Assembly: GCA_009838515.1 (NCBI GenBank)
Contig: VXRL01000086.1
Span: 28,228 to 92,227 of the forward strand
Reading direction: 5' to 3'
DNA: 64,000 nucleotides
Origin: Terriglobia bacterium
GTDB lineage: Bacteria > Acidobacteriota > Terriglobia > Bryobacterales > UBA6623
Shown here: one piece after another, positions 49,633-58,542 of the stretch
Numbering within the stretch: the first letter of the stretch is position 1
How the letters are laid out: each line of letters begins with the position of its first letter
Translations under genes and position numbers: made by a program
The notes under the pieces: generated by a model
Told to the model about the DNA's origin: nothing
The model's database searches: none
What the model saw: only the letters and a program-made list of their open reading frames with translations

Positions 49633-50280
49633 TCAAAGCAACGATTCTTCGTCTGGCACTCGCCGCGCCAAGAACAGCCCGATGATCTGCACTGCTGGGA
49701 AGTGTGCCGCCAATACCGAACTCGCGGCCCGAAAGTGCGCCCCCGTTGTCAGCAAGTCGTCGACAATCGAAACTATTCTGGGCTCAGGAGTCGCGAGGGA
49801 CTTGTCGATTCGGTAAGCGGCCTGGATCTGCTCGGGAGTGGGGCGCACCGGCTGCTCGTGCACTGCGTCAGTGCTCTCCGACTGGACGATCAGTTCGCGC
49901 ACGTCTGCCGACTCGCCCGGCCAAATGGCGCGGAGCATTCGTGTCATTCAATCATCGTGAAGCGGATCGCCGCGGGCCTTCGACGGTGGCATAGGCACGA
50001 ACACGTGTGCGGGTGGATCCTTGCCCAGCGCGCGCCGGAACGACGCAGCCGCTTGGAGAAGCGCAGACTGCTTGTAGTGCCACTCCGGCTTACCTTGGCG
50101 GTCGAGCGACTTCTTGAAGTTCAGGATGAGTTGATTGGTCTGGCTGTACGAGTAACCCCTGCCAGCCGTGTACTCACCTAGGAAATAGCAACGGTCGTCG
50201 TCGGTCAGCCAGTAGTGATCCGGCCGGGTGAGCTCGTCAATCTCAGTGAAGCGATCCGGAAAGGCCACGTCGGATGTCAT
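49633..50280 (-). pseudogene. Phosphoribosyltransferase-like gene interrupted by an in-frame TGA
   Basis: Two adjacent same-frame pieces (50280-49951 and 49947-49633) form one protein of about 214 codons with a single TGA at 49950-49948. The N-terminal part (DHYWLTDDDRCYFLGEYTAGRGYSYS) runs to the MPPSKARGDPLHDD segment; the C-terminal part starts MTRML and has the PRPP-binding IVDDLLTTGAHFRAASSVL. Read through, the junction gives DPLHDD-x-MTRML, and Arg (CGA to TGA, one transition) is the natural filling. The start ATG 50280 has GGAG upstream and overlaps the DprA-like stop by 38 bases, so the two genes are coupled. It may be a pseudogene, a sequencing error, or two functional pieces. Confidence 0.65.
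49948..49950 (-). other. In-frame TGA splitting the phosphoribosyltransferase
   Basis: The only stop between the two halves. The next codon is ATG, so reinitiation of the second half is possible, but no ribosome binding site is evident. Confidence 0.6.
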
Positions 50281-51187
50281 CGTACTCCGCCACCCGGATG
50301 GCACCCTGCGGCGCGAGGCGTTCCGGCCAAGTCAGGCGTGGATCACGGAAGCAATTGTCAAGTACAAATAGCTTCCGGCCCTGTTGGAGTGCAGCTTTCG
50401 CTTGGATCAAGGTACCGGAGGTCTCTCCTGCTTCGACGATGATGGTCGCTTCCGTAAGGGCGGACATTAGGGCGTTGCGCTCCGGAAAGAACAGCCGGTT
50501 CCGGCGGTAGTCCTGCGACTCGTACCGCTTCACGGGTACCGGGCTGACGAGCAGAAAGCGCTTTGCGATCTGAGCCTGCAGGGCAGCGTTCGCCTTTGGA
50601 TAGACATGCGACAAAGGTGTCCCGATGACGGCGATGGTGCGGCCTTTACCCTCAATGGCGGTCTCGTGGGCGGCTCGATCGATGCCGGCGGCCAGTCCGG
50701 ATACGACTGTGAAATCGTCGTTTATGAGTTCGCGGACCAGACGCCGCGTACGGAGCAGACCGTCCCGAGACGGCTTCCGGGTTCCGACCACGGCTACCGA
50801 GCGCGATGCTACCAGGTCCCAACATCCTTGGTAGTAGAGAAGTTCGATCGGATGGGCCGCATCCCTGAGTCTCGCAGGGTACTCGCTGGCACCGTGCACG
50901 CAGACTCCGAACCGGGCAATCGAGGCGGCGGCGAACCGCTGCATGACAAACGCTGCGCACGAGATCGCGTCCTCGCGAGGGACGAAATCCGAAGGAACGT
51001 TGCCGGGATGCTGGGCAAAGCGCTTTGACAGCGACTTGAACGTCGCACGGGGATCGGACCAGAGGATCTCGTAGGCTCCCATTTCCCGGTACGGGGAAAT
51101 AGCGCGTTCTTCGAAACTCGATCCGCGACCGAACTGCAGTCTGCCAATCTCCGGTTCGGTGACGGGCTGCATCGTCGCCGCGACCAT
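50243..51187 (-). CDS. DprA/SMF-like Rossmann (SLOG) protein
   Basis: A 314-residue protein of the DprA/SMF branch of the SLOG superfamily. Signatures are VAVVGTRKPS (131-140), VVSGLAAGIDRAAH (161-174), TIAVIGTPLSHVYP (184-197), FFPERNALMSALTEATIIVEAGETSGTLIQAKAALQQGR. The 120-residue N-terminal region lacks the DprA SAM-like domain and instead has its own sequence, and the C-terminal winged helix is missing. It is coupled to a phosphoribosyltransferase gene. Such DprA-like/PRTase pairs are not part of normal competence and have been discussed as nucleotide-related accessory or conflict systems. DNA binding is unproven. Confidence 0.8.
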   Translation of the reverse strand: MVAATMQPVTEPEIGRLQFGRGSSFEERAISPYREMGAYEILWSDPRATFKSLSKRFAQHPGNVPSDFVPREDAISCAAFVMQRFAAASIARFGVCVHGASEYPARLRDAAHPIELLYYQGCWDLVASRSVAVVGTRKPSRDGLLRTRRLVRELINDDFTVVSGLAAGIDRAAHETAIEGKGRTIAVIGTPLSHVYPKANAALQAQIAKRFLLVSPVPVKRYESQDYRRNRLFFPERNALMSALTEATIIVEAGETSGTLIQAKAALQQGRKLFVLDNCFRDPRLTWPERLAPQGAIRVAEYDDIRRGLSGSLH

Positions 51188-51415
51188 AGCACACGAAGAG
51201 TCTGCCCTGGAGCTGCGTCGTCACCACCCACATGTAGCGGCGGTCGTACTCGGTACGACACCCGCGCTCAATCAACCACCGGAGCGCTGTATGGGGCTCC
51301 GAGCCTGACGCGCAGCTAGCCCGGGTACCGCTGGCGCAAGCACCTTTTGATCTGCGAAAACGGACGCGGTTGAAGCCGCCCGGCCACGCTTACTCATCGC
51401 GATCAAGCCCTGCTC

Positions 51416-54220
51416 CTAGAACACCCTGAAGCTTGTCCCGACCGTGAAGGTGCGACCCTCCCTGTAGCCGAGGAAGGTCTCTCCGCCCTGCGTCCAGAAC
51501 CAGCGGGCGTTGTTGAGGTTCTCGGCCGCGAAGCGCATCTTCCAGCGGTCGTCTCCCTTGAGCGTGAGCTCGTAGACCAGGTCCGCCGTCGCTAGCCCGT
51601 TCTGGACCACGTCGGGCAGCCCGAACGCGCCCACGTCGGTGATGCGGCTCGAGAAGTAGTTCAGGTAAAAGCGGGCCGTGCTGCGCGCCTTGGGCCGGGC
51701 CCACTCCGCGATTACGTTCGAGACGTAGCGCGACTGGCCCTGCATCGGTCGCACCAGAGAGGTGAGCACCACGGTCTCCGAGACATTGCTGAGGTCGATA
51801 TTCGAGTCCACCATGGTGAAATTCGACGATATCGCGAACTCGCGCAGCTTCGGTGAGACGAAGTCCAAGCCACGCCGGAACTCGAACTCCACGCCGTAGT
51901 TGCGTGCCGCGGTCGCGTTCGAGAAAGTGCGCAGGAGCGCCACGGCCGCAATCATGGTCTGCTCGATCGGGCTGTCGAAGTTCTTGAAGAAGAAGCTGGC
52001 CGCCAGCAGCTGGTTGCCGCCGGGGAAGTACTCCCAGCGGAAGTCGTAGTTGCTGATGTCAGTCTGCACCAGGTCGGGGTTGCCGATCGTCTGCAAGCCG
52101 CCCACAACGTTCAGGAAGCCGAAGCGCGCCAGCTCGCGGAAGTCGGGCCGGGAAACGGTCTGGCTGTAGCCGACGCGCAGGTTCTGCTTCGGCGAGAGCG
52201 CGTAGATCACGTTAATCGCGGGCAAGTAGTTCAGCGCGTCGAACGGCGCGGGCTCGCGCCCCGTATCCGGCAGGAACTGGTTGAAGGTCGTCACGTCCTG
52301 CTGCATGTCCTCCACGCGCAGGCCGCCGATGATGCGCCACTTGGCGGCGAAGTTCAATTCGACCATGCCGTAGTAGCCGAACACGTCGCGGGTGCCTCGG
52401 TAGGCATCGGTGACTCGGGTGGTCTCGTTCAGCTCGAACCCGCGCGGGCGGATGTTGTCAGGCGCGAACAGGTCGTTGGGCGCCAGGGTCAGGTCGATCC
52501 CCCGCGTGCTGCGGAGGTTGTAGCGGAAGCGCCGCGAGTTGAAATTGCGCCCGCGCGACGAATAGTTCGCGCCGAAGCGCACCGCCCCGCTGAAGCCGCC
52601 GCGGTAGAAGGGCACAAGCATGTCGACGCTCGGGTTGAGGATCGTCTCGTTGAGGTCGTTGAACATGCGAAACGCGCTCTGGCTGTCGTCGAAGAAGATG
52701 AACGAGTCGGTGCGCGGCTGGAAGATCTGCAAGCTCTCCCGCAGGTCCGGCTCGTCGCGCGTGGCCTTGGAGTAGGACATGCTCCACGTCAGCACGCTGT
52801 TGTTCAGCTCGGCGAACAGGTGCTCGCCGTCGAGCTGGGTGTTCTGGATGGTGCGCTCGATAAAGCGCAGGCGCTGGTTGCGGATGTCGGTGTTGAAGTC
52901 CTGGTAGTAGCCCTCGTAATAGCGGGCGCTGTCATCGGTGTCGCGCGAGAAGAAGTTCTTCAGGGACAGCTTGTGGGCCGGATTGAACTGATAGGACAGG
53001 TTCAGCACGCCGCCCAGGCGCACCGCCTCGGTCGACTCGTCGTAGTCGAATTCGCTCTGCAGGACCGGAGGGCCGGCGTTGGTCGGGTCGGTGGCAGCCA
53101 TCGGGTTGGGGAAGTAGTAGTTGCGCTCTTGGTCGAAGATCGACTGCAGCGAATTCGAAAACGTCAGCGCGCCAACGATGCCGAGCTTGCCGAAGGAATT
53201 GCCCGCCACGATGTTCCAGCTCATCGAAGGCCGGCTCAGGTTGCGCGGCACCCGCTCCCAGTTGTTGGAGAAGGCGTGTCCGAACTCCTGCAGCTCGTTC
53301 CGGCTGAAGGTGAAGCGGTCGACCCGCTGGTCGGAGGGTATGACGCTGGGCAGGCCGCGCGTGCCGTCGTCAAAGCCTAAGAAGTCGCGGCCGCCGCCCG
53401 GATAGTCGAGGAACGTGCGGCCCTGCGTCTGGTCGTTGTAGCCGATCGAATAGCTCACGCTGAGCGTCGGGCGCGTCGGAAACTCGGTTGTCTCCACCTG
53501 CACCAGTCCCGCCGAAAACTCGCCCGGCAGGTGCGGCGAGTAGGTCTTCTGGACCTTGATGTTGTCGATCAGGCTGGCCGGGAACAGGTCGAGCGGCACG
53601 ACCCGGCGCTCCGGCTCCGTGCTGGCCAGCAGCGCGTTGTTCAGCGTCGTACCGCTGTAGCGGGGATCGAGGCCGCGCACGAACACGAAATCATTCATGG
53701 TCGTCACGCCCGTGACCTTCTCGATGGCCTCGGAAGCGTCCGACGACGTACCGCCGCGAATCTCCTCGGCGCTAATGGTGTCAGACACAGTGGAGGCCAG
53801 CTTGCGCTCGACCAGCATCGCCTCTTGGGTGGCCACCGAGGATGCCACCGTGGCGACGACATCGACCACCGTCTTCTCGCCCTTGGCGGACATGACGGTG
53901 CTGGCGTCGGCGATCTCGCCAGCGAGCACTTCCAGGCCCTCGACGTTGACCGCTTGGTGATTGGCGGACTTGTAGCTGACCGTGTACGTGCCGGGCGGGA
54001 CGTTGTCGATCGCGAAGCTGCCTTCGGTCGCCGTGGTCGCTGTGACGGTCAGCTCGCCCGTCACCTCGACTTCGACCTGCGGGATCGGGTTCCCCGTGCT
54101 GGCGTCATAGACGAAGCCCAGCACGCTGCCGTCGCCGTCCTGCGCCTGCAGCGCAGCGCCGCCGCCAGCCAGCAAGACCGCCATGGTCGAACAAAGGATC
54201 CTGCCTAGTCGAACCTGCAT
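51416..54220 (-). CDS. TonB-dependent receptor with carboxypeptidase-regulatory-like domain
   Basis: A 934-residue outer-membrane receptor. A signal peptide (residues 1-26, ending AALQA) precedes a carboxypeptidase-regulatory-like beta-sandwich (about 30-115), the plug domain (SSVATQEAMLVERKLASTVSDTISAEEIRGG and IEKVTGVTTMNDFVFVRGL), and a beta-barrel ending with ...TVGTSFRVF, whose terminal Phe is the barrel-assembly signal. The layout is that of Acidobacteria/Bacteroidetes Oar or SusC-like proteins that import glycans or peptides. The ligand is unknown. Start ATG 54220 has GAGG about ten bases upstream. It lies 111 bases after the PhoB-like regulator gene, both leftward, possibly under its control. 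Confidence 0.9.
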   Translation of the reverse strand: MQVRLGRILCSTMAVLLAGGGAALQAQDGDGSVLGFVYDASTGNPIPQVEVEVTGELTVTATTATEGSFAIDNVPPGTYTVSYKSANHQAVNVEGLEVLAGEIADASTVMSAKGEKTVVDVVATVASSVATQEAMLVERKLASTVSDTISAEEIRGGTSSDASEAIEKVTGVTTMNDFVFVRGLDPRYSGTTLNNALLASTEPERRVVPLDLFPASLIDNIKVQKTYSPHLPGEFSAGLVQVETTEFPTRPTLSVSYSIGYNDQTQGRTFLDYPGGGRDFLGFDDGTRGLPSVIPSDQRVDRFTFSRNELQEFGHAFSNNWERVPRNLSRPSMSWNIVAGNSFGKLGIVGALTFSNSLQSIFDQERNYYFPNPMAATDPTNAGPPVLQSEFDYDESTEAVRLGGVLNLSYQFNPAHKLSLKNFFSRDTDDSARYYEGYYQDFNTDIRNQRLRFIERTIQNTQLDGEHLFAELNNSVLTWSMSYSKATRDEPDLRESLQIFQPRTDSFIFFDDSQSAFRMFNDLNETILNPSVDMLVPFYRGGFSGAVRFGANYSSRGRNFNSRRFRYNLRSTRGIDLTLAPNDLFAPDNIRPRGFELNETTRVTDAYRGTRDVFGYYGMVELNFAAKWRIIGGLRVEDMQQDVTTFNQFLPDTGREPAPFDALNYLPAINVIYALSPKQNLRVGYSQTVSRPDFRELARFGFLNVVGGLQTIGNPDLVQTDISNYDFRWEYFPGGNQLLAASFFFKNFDSPIEQTMIAAVALLRTFSNATAARNYGVEFEFRRGLDFVSPKLREFAISSNFTMVDSNIDLSNVSETVVLTSLVRPMQGQSRYVSNVIAEWARPKARSTARFYLNYFSSRITDVGAFGLPDVVQNGLATADLVYELTLKGDDRWKMRFAAENLNNARWFWTQGGETFLGYREGRTFTVGTSFRVF

Positions 54221-54331
54221 AGATCGATACCTCGATTCCTCCCCAAAGGCCTAGGCGCGGGGCGAACCCAAATGCGCCCCGAACACGAATTCCCGCACGG
54301 CCTCGCCTGCTCTGACCGTATTACCGCTGCG

Positions 54332-55057
54332 TTACGTTCGTGCGGCACTGCCGTTAAGGTTTGATGAACCCTCGCTCGGGTCGCGCACGGTGTATCCAAA
54401 CCCGCGGACCGAGTGGATGTACCGCGGATTGGAGGGGTCGGCCTCGAGCTTGCTCCGCAGGCGCCGGATATGCACGTCCACGGTGCGATCAGTGACGTGA
54501 CAGGCCAGTCCCCAGACCGCTTGCAGCAGGGCCGCGCGAGTCCACACGCGTCCAGGCTGGCGCAACATCCTCTCCAAGATCTGAAACTCGGTGGCCGTTA
54601 CCGGGATCGTGCGCCCGTCCACGCGCACCTCTCGCCTGTCCTTGTCCAATTCAAGGTCGCCCACCCGAGCCTGCGAATCCAACGCCCCGCTCGAGCGCAG
54701 CCGAAGCTTGAGGCGCGCCACCAGCTCCCTCACCGAGAACGGCTTGACGACATAGTCATCGCCGCCGATCTCCAAGCCGCGTAGCCGATCCGTCTCTTCG
54801 GTACGGGCGGTAAGGAAAACAATCGGAATATCCCGCAGCGTGGGATCCTGCCGCAATTCCTTGCAGACCGAGAATCCGTCCAAGCCCGGCAGCATCACGT
54901 CCAACACGATGGCGTCCGGCTGGACGCGCTGGCAAAAGTCGGTGGCAGCCAAGCCATCGTTGATACAGGCGAATTCGAACCCCTCCTGCTCAAGTGCGTA
55001 CTGCAGCAGGCCAGTCAGATCTCGATCATCTTCGATGACGGCGACCTTGGGCGGCAT
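54332..55057 (-). CDS. OmpR/PhoB-family response regulator
   Basis: A 241-residue two-domain response regulator. The receiver domain holds D53 (VLDVMLPGLD) as the phosphorylation site, with D10-D11 and the K in VVKPFSVREL. The C-terminal winged helix binds DNA (RTVDVHIRRLRSKLEADPSNPRYIHSVRGFGYTV). No histidine kinase gene adjoins it, so it is an orphan by location. It is divergent from queA across 134 bases, where a TTGACA on the minus strand (55109-55104) could be part of its promoter, though the matching -10 is poorly spaced. Its target may include the TonB receptor that follows. Confidence 0.92.
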   Translation of the reverse strand: MPPKVAVIEDDRDLTGLLQYALEQEGFEFACINDGLAATDFCQRVQPDAIVLDVMLPGLDGFSVCKELRQDPTLRDIPIVFLTARTEETDRLRGLEIGGDDYVVKPFSVRELVARLKLRLRSSGALDSQARVGDLELDKDRREVRVDGRTIPVTATEFQILERMLRQPGRVWTRAALLQAVWGLACHVTDRTVDVHIRRLRSKLEADPSNPRYIHSVRGFGYTVRDPSEGSSNLNGSAART

Positions 55058-55191
55058 ATCGTGTTCCTATCCGCACGATAGCCAGCCGGCCGTTAACGCT
55101 AGGTGTCAAGAGCATTAAAGATTAGTGAAGGAATGCCCGCCGAGCTGCCCCCCGCGGCGCCCTTCGGGCGCGGCCGTCCCTAGAATGGGGC

Positions 55192-56235
55192 TTGCTCGCC
55201 GCGGACTTCGACTACGAGCTGCCCAAGCGGTTGATCGCCCAGCGACCGCTCCCCGGGCGCAGCGACAGCCGCATGCTGGCGATCGACCGCCGGACAGGCA
55301 CTTGGACCGACAGCTTGGTCGCCGACCTGCCGCGCTTCTTCGGGCCGGGCGATTGCCTGGTCGTCAATAACAGCCGTGTGCTGCCCGCGCGACTGCTGGG
55401 CACCCGCCGCGACTCCGAAGGGCGGCCCGGAGGCGGAGCCGCCGAGATCCTGCTGCTGGAGCCGGTTGCGACGGGCGCCGGGCTATGGCGCGCGCTCGTC
55501 AGGCCCGGGAAAAAGCTCGCGCCGGGTGCCGCGGTTGAGGTCGGCGGCGTCTCGGTCCGCGTCAGGGATCGCTTGCCAGACGGCGTCCGCTTGGTCGAGT
55601 TCCCGGGCATGGACAGCGCGGCTGTGGAGCATCTCATGAGCGAGCACGGACACATGCCGCTGCCGCCATACATACGCCGGTCCGACGAATTGGCCGATCA
55701 CGAGCGCTACCAGACCGTGTTCGCCCGAGCGGGGGGGTCGGTGGCCGCACCCACGGCAGGCCTGCACTTCGACAGCGCCTTGCTCGAGCGGGTGCAGGCG
55801 CGGGGCGCGGCGATCGCCGAGATCACGCTGCATGTCGGGCTCGGCACGTTTCGCCCGCTGTCGTCGGAAAGGGTCGAGGACCACACCATGCACGCCGAGC
55901 GCTTTGAAATCTCGCGCCCGGCGGCCGCTCGCATCCAAGCGGCACGACGCGCCGTGGCGGTCGGCACGACTGCGGTACGGACGTTGGAAGCGGCGGCGGG
56001 CACGGGACGGGGCGCGATTCGGCCTCTGCGCGGCGAGACCGACCTCTTCATCAAGCCGGGATTCCGCTTTCAAGCGGTTGGCGCCCTGTTGACCAACTTT
56101 CACCTGCCCCGGTCGACCCTGCTGATGCTCGTTGCGGCATTCGCGGGCACCGATCTGATGCGCGCCGCCTACGCTCACGCTGTCGCGCAGGAGTACCGCT
56201 TCTACTCGTACGGCGATTGCATGTTGATCACATAG
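55192..56235 (+). CDS. queA: S-adenosylmethionine:tRNA ribosyltransferase-isomerase QueA
   Basis: A 347-residue QueA, which transfers the ribosyl of SAM to preQ1 in tRNA to form epoxyqueuosine. Family wording is ADFDYELPKRLIAQRPLPGRSDSRML, NNSRVLPARLLG, GHMPLPPYIRR, YQTVFARAGGSVAAPTAGLHF and HVGLGTFRPL, plus TNFHLPRSTLLMLV. The start TTG 55192 is the one that gives the family N-terminus. Tgt and other queuosine genes are absent here. Its stop overlaps the convergent HAD gene by 8 bases. Confidence 0.94.
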   Translation: MLAADFDYELPKRLIAQRPLPGRSDSRMLAIDRRTGTWTDSLVADLPRFFGPGDCLVVNNSRVLPARLLGTRRDSEGRPGGGAAEILLLEPVATGAGLWRALVRPGKKLAPGAAVEVGGVSVRVRDRLPDGVRLVEFPGMDSAAVEHLMSEHGHMPLPPYIRRSDELADHERYQTVFARAGGSVAAPTAGLHFDSALLERVQARGAAIAEITLHVGLGTFRPLSSERVEDHTMHAERFEISRPAAARIQAARRAVAVGTTAVRTLEAAAGTGRGAIRPLRGETDLFIKPGFRFQAVGALLTNFHLPRSTLLMLVAAFAGTDLMRAAYAHAVAQEYRFYSYGDCMLIT

Positions 56236-56878
56236 CTGCCGCCGCGCGCTCTGCCAGCCACGCGCCTAGGGCCGGAACAGAGTCGAACAGGCAGTCGGGG
56301 CGGCTCGCTGCCAAGCGATCCCGGGGCGCGCCCGGAGCCCACGCAGCCGCCACGCTCGTTATGCCGAGCTCCTTGGCGGCGCGCACGTCCGAAGGTGAAT
56401 CTCCCACGCCCGCCACCTCGCCGGGAGCGAGGCCCCAGCTTGCCAGCACGCGCCGCATCGCGGCGGGCTTGACCCCGCCTGCAGCGGAGCCGGCCTCCAC
56501 CACCGGGAACTGGGCGGCTAGCCCGAACGCTTCGAGCGAAATCCGGGCGCTGTGCGGCCCCTTGCCAGTTACGATCGCCAGCTCCATGCCGTCGCTCCGC
56601 AATGACTCCAGCAATTTCGGGATGCCTTCGAACGGCGCGGGACAGAGCGCATGCGCACTCCGGTACTCGCCCAGATACTCGTCTAGCGCCGTTTCGGGCG
56701 CGTCGGGGCAAAGCCGGGCCAGAATTCCCTCCTCGCTGGGCCCGAACATGGCATGGATCTCAGCGTCTGAGAACTCGCGGCCGAGCCGCTTGGCGAAAAC
56801 GCGGGCAAACGCTCGATAGCAAACCGGGAGCGTGTCCCCCAAGGTCCCGTCGAGGTCGAAGATAACTCCGCGCAGCAT
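56228..56878 (-). CDS. HAD-family phosphatase, phosphoglycolate phosphatase-like
   Basis: A 216-residue HAD hydrolase. Motif I DLDGT is at 8-12 (VIFDLDGTLGDTLP), motif II is AIVTGKGP, the lysine lies downstream in the core, and motif III is GVGDSPSDVRAAKELG. A helical cap sits between motifs I and II. ATG 56878 is chosen as the start because it begins immediately before motif I, and it lies five bases downstream of the ThyX-like gene stop, so they are co-transcribed. The substrate may be phosphoglycolate or a related phosphoester; the sequence does not decide. Confidence 0.85.
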   Translation of the reverse strand: MLRGVIFDLDGTLGDTLPVCYRAFARVFAKRLGREFSDAEIHAMFGPSEEGILARLCPDAPETALDEYLGEYRSAHALCPAPFEGIPKLLESLRSDGMELAIVTGKGPHSARISLEAFGLAAQFPVVEAGSAAGGVKPAAMRRVLASWGLAPGEVAGVGDSPSDVRAAKELGITSVAAAWAPGAPRDRLAASRPDCLFDSVPALGAWLAERAAAAM

Positions 56879-56883
56879 CGGGC

Positions 56884-58344
56884 TCAGCGCGTGAGGGCGT
56901 CTTGCACCCACGGAGGCGTGGCATGCAGCAGGCGGCCCAGGTCAGGCTCGGCTTCGACGATGCGCTCGCGCATCTCCCAAGCGATCCTCCGGTAGGAGAT
57001 ATGACCCTTGACGCCCGAACGGACGCGGATGATGTACTCGGCTTCGGCAAAGTCCATCTTGAACAGCGAACGGCAGCGCGCCGCGAACGGCAGCAAGTAG
57101 TGGCTGGCGGGCTCTGACGCGGCACGAATCGCCGCGCGCGCCTCCGCGGCCGCCGCCAGGGCACAGTCGAAGATCTCGCCCAACCCAGCCTCGTCCAGCA
57201 GTTCCGGCCGTTCGCAGCCCAAGCGGTCAGTGAACGCCTGGCGGATCTGCTGGCAGCGGCGGTGGCGGTGCATGTCGCGGTACGCTCCGATGTCGCACAC
57301 AACGTCGAACACATAGCGATACCCGCTGCGGAACGGCTGCATGAGCTCGTCGCGCTGGTGGCGGCCTTCCAAGGCCGCGTCAAGCACCTCCATCTTGCGC
57401 GCGGCGCTCCAGCCGCTGACCGCGTCCAATATGACCCGGAAGGGGTGGTCGGTCACGGCATAAAGCCAGCTTGCGACGGATTCGTCCAGGGCGTCGCCTG
57501 GCTGGACCAGGTCCACATCGCGCGGCGCAGTGTAGCTGCCGGGGTTGAAATTCTGGCTCGCCCAAGCTGCCACGCGCTCTCTGGCGTGCAGTTGCGAGGT
57601 GTCCGGGTCGGCGTACTTCGCCAGGGTAGGAGCTAGCGGTTCGACGGCCCCATCGGCCTCCAGCCCGCACGCCGGAGGAGCCGCGCAGGCTTCGTGCATC
57701 TCCTCGGCCAGCGAACGGACCTCCCCGTAGTCGGACACGCCGAGCTTGCGCATCTGCTTCTCGAGCGTCCGGATGCTGGTCACTTGACCGATGTTCGTGG
57801 AAATGCCGGCGAACAGCAGATACCTGGCCACGTCGAACGCCCGCGCGTCGATCGTGCGCCGATACGCGCCGGGTCTCATGCCCTCCGGCTTGGGGTTGGC
57901 CTCGCGAAGCGGCTCGATCAGCGCGGCGTGGAGGTCCAGATAGGCGCGAAGCTGGTCCGCGGCAGCCGTGGCATAGGTGCCCTCGAGCGGCGTTCCGCGC
58001 AGCTCGTCCGGGACGATGACCCTGCCCTTGGAGAAGTCTTGGTAGCGGCTCGACTTGGCCTGTCCGTCCCAGAGTTGCTCGTCCTCGATCTCGATCGCGG
58101 CCAGCTCGGAGATTCCCTCGAAGCAAAAGATGCAGTGGCCTAGGTCCGCGATCGAGGCGTGGCCGTACTGGAAGTAGAAGCTGTCCAGAAACTTCGCGGC
58201 GCTGTGGTCCTTGACCCAAGCCAAGCTGTCGGTGATCGAGTCCGGCGAGCGGCTATAGCGGGCGAGAGCGTAAGCGCTCTTCTCCGGCGGCATGGGCGCG
58301 ACGACCACGACCCGGCGCTGGGCGGACTTGGCGTCGTGCGGCAT
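56884..58344 (-). CDS. Tandem ThyX-like (FAD-dependent thymidylate synthase-like) protein
   Basis: A 486-residue protein of two ThyX-like halves. The first half (about residues 15-235) has YGHASIADLGHCIFCFEGIS, then KSSRYQDF, matching the S-x-RY end of the ThyX RHRxxSxNxxSxRY motif but without the RHR. The second half (about 260-486) has MHRHRRCQQIRQAF, keeping RHR but without the S-N-S-R-Y part. So the motif is divided between halves, as if the protein were a covalent pseudo-dimer. Ordinary ThyX has about 220-250 residues. Whether it makes dTMP is uncertain. I start at ATG 58344; the frame is open further upstream only because it lies opposite the aldehyde dehydrogenase gene. Confidence 0.75.
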   Translation of the reverse strand: MPHDAKSAQRRVVVVAPMPPEKSAYALARYSRSPDSITDSLAWVKDHSAAKFLDSFYFQYGHASIADLGHCIFCFEGISELAAIEIEDEQLWDGQAKSSRYQDFSKGRVIVPDELRGTPLEGTYATAAADQLRAYLDLHAALIEPLREANPKPEGMRPGAYRRTIDARAFDVARYLLFAGISTNIGQVTSIRTLEKQMRKLGVSDYGEVRSLAEEMHEACAAPPACGLEADGAVEPLAPTLAKYADPDTSQLHARERVAAWASQNFNPGSYTAPRDVDLVQPGDALDESVASWLYAVTDHPFRVILDAVSGWSAARKMEVLDAALEGRHQRDELMQPFRSGYRYVFDVVCDIGAYRDMHRHRRCQQIRQAFTDRLGCERPELLDEAGLGEIFDCALAAAAEARAAIRAASEPASHYLLPFAARCRSLFKMDFAEAEYIIRVRSGVKGHISYRRIAWEMRERIVEAEPDLGRLLHATPPWVQDALTR

Positions 58345-58450
58345 CGGCGTGCGGCAGCCCGCAGGGCCTCTCCGAGCGCGGAGGGCTGCGGGAATCTGCG
58401 ATTGTACAAGCCTGACGACCCGCTCGCTCCACGGGGAGGATTGGGCCGGC

Positions 58451-58480
58451 TTGACACGCAAGCGCGAAACCGTGCAAGAT
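58451..58480 (+). promoter_or_regulatory. Putative promoter of the aldehyde dehydrogenase gene
   Basis: A consensus TTGACA (58451-58456) and CAAGAT (58475-58480) are spaced 18 bases, with predicted start near 58487 and a leader of about 56 bases before ATG 58543. Confidence 0.4.
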
Positions 58481-58542
58481 TCTCTTTTTCGCTTCGTGTC
58501 GCGGATCGGTTTCTGCGCGCGGCGAGCAAGGAGAATTGCACC

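Noticed and set aside
52458..52787. A 109-codon minus-strand frame inside the TonB receptor gene
   Set aside because: Out-of-frame shadow of the receptor.
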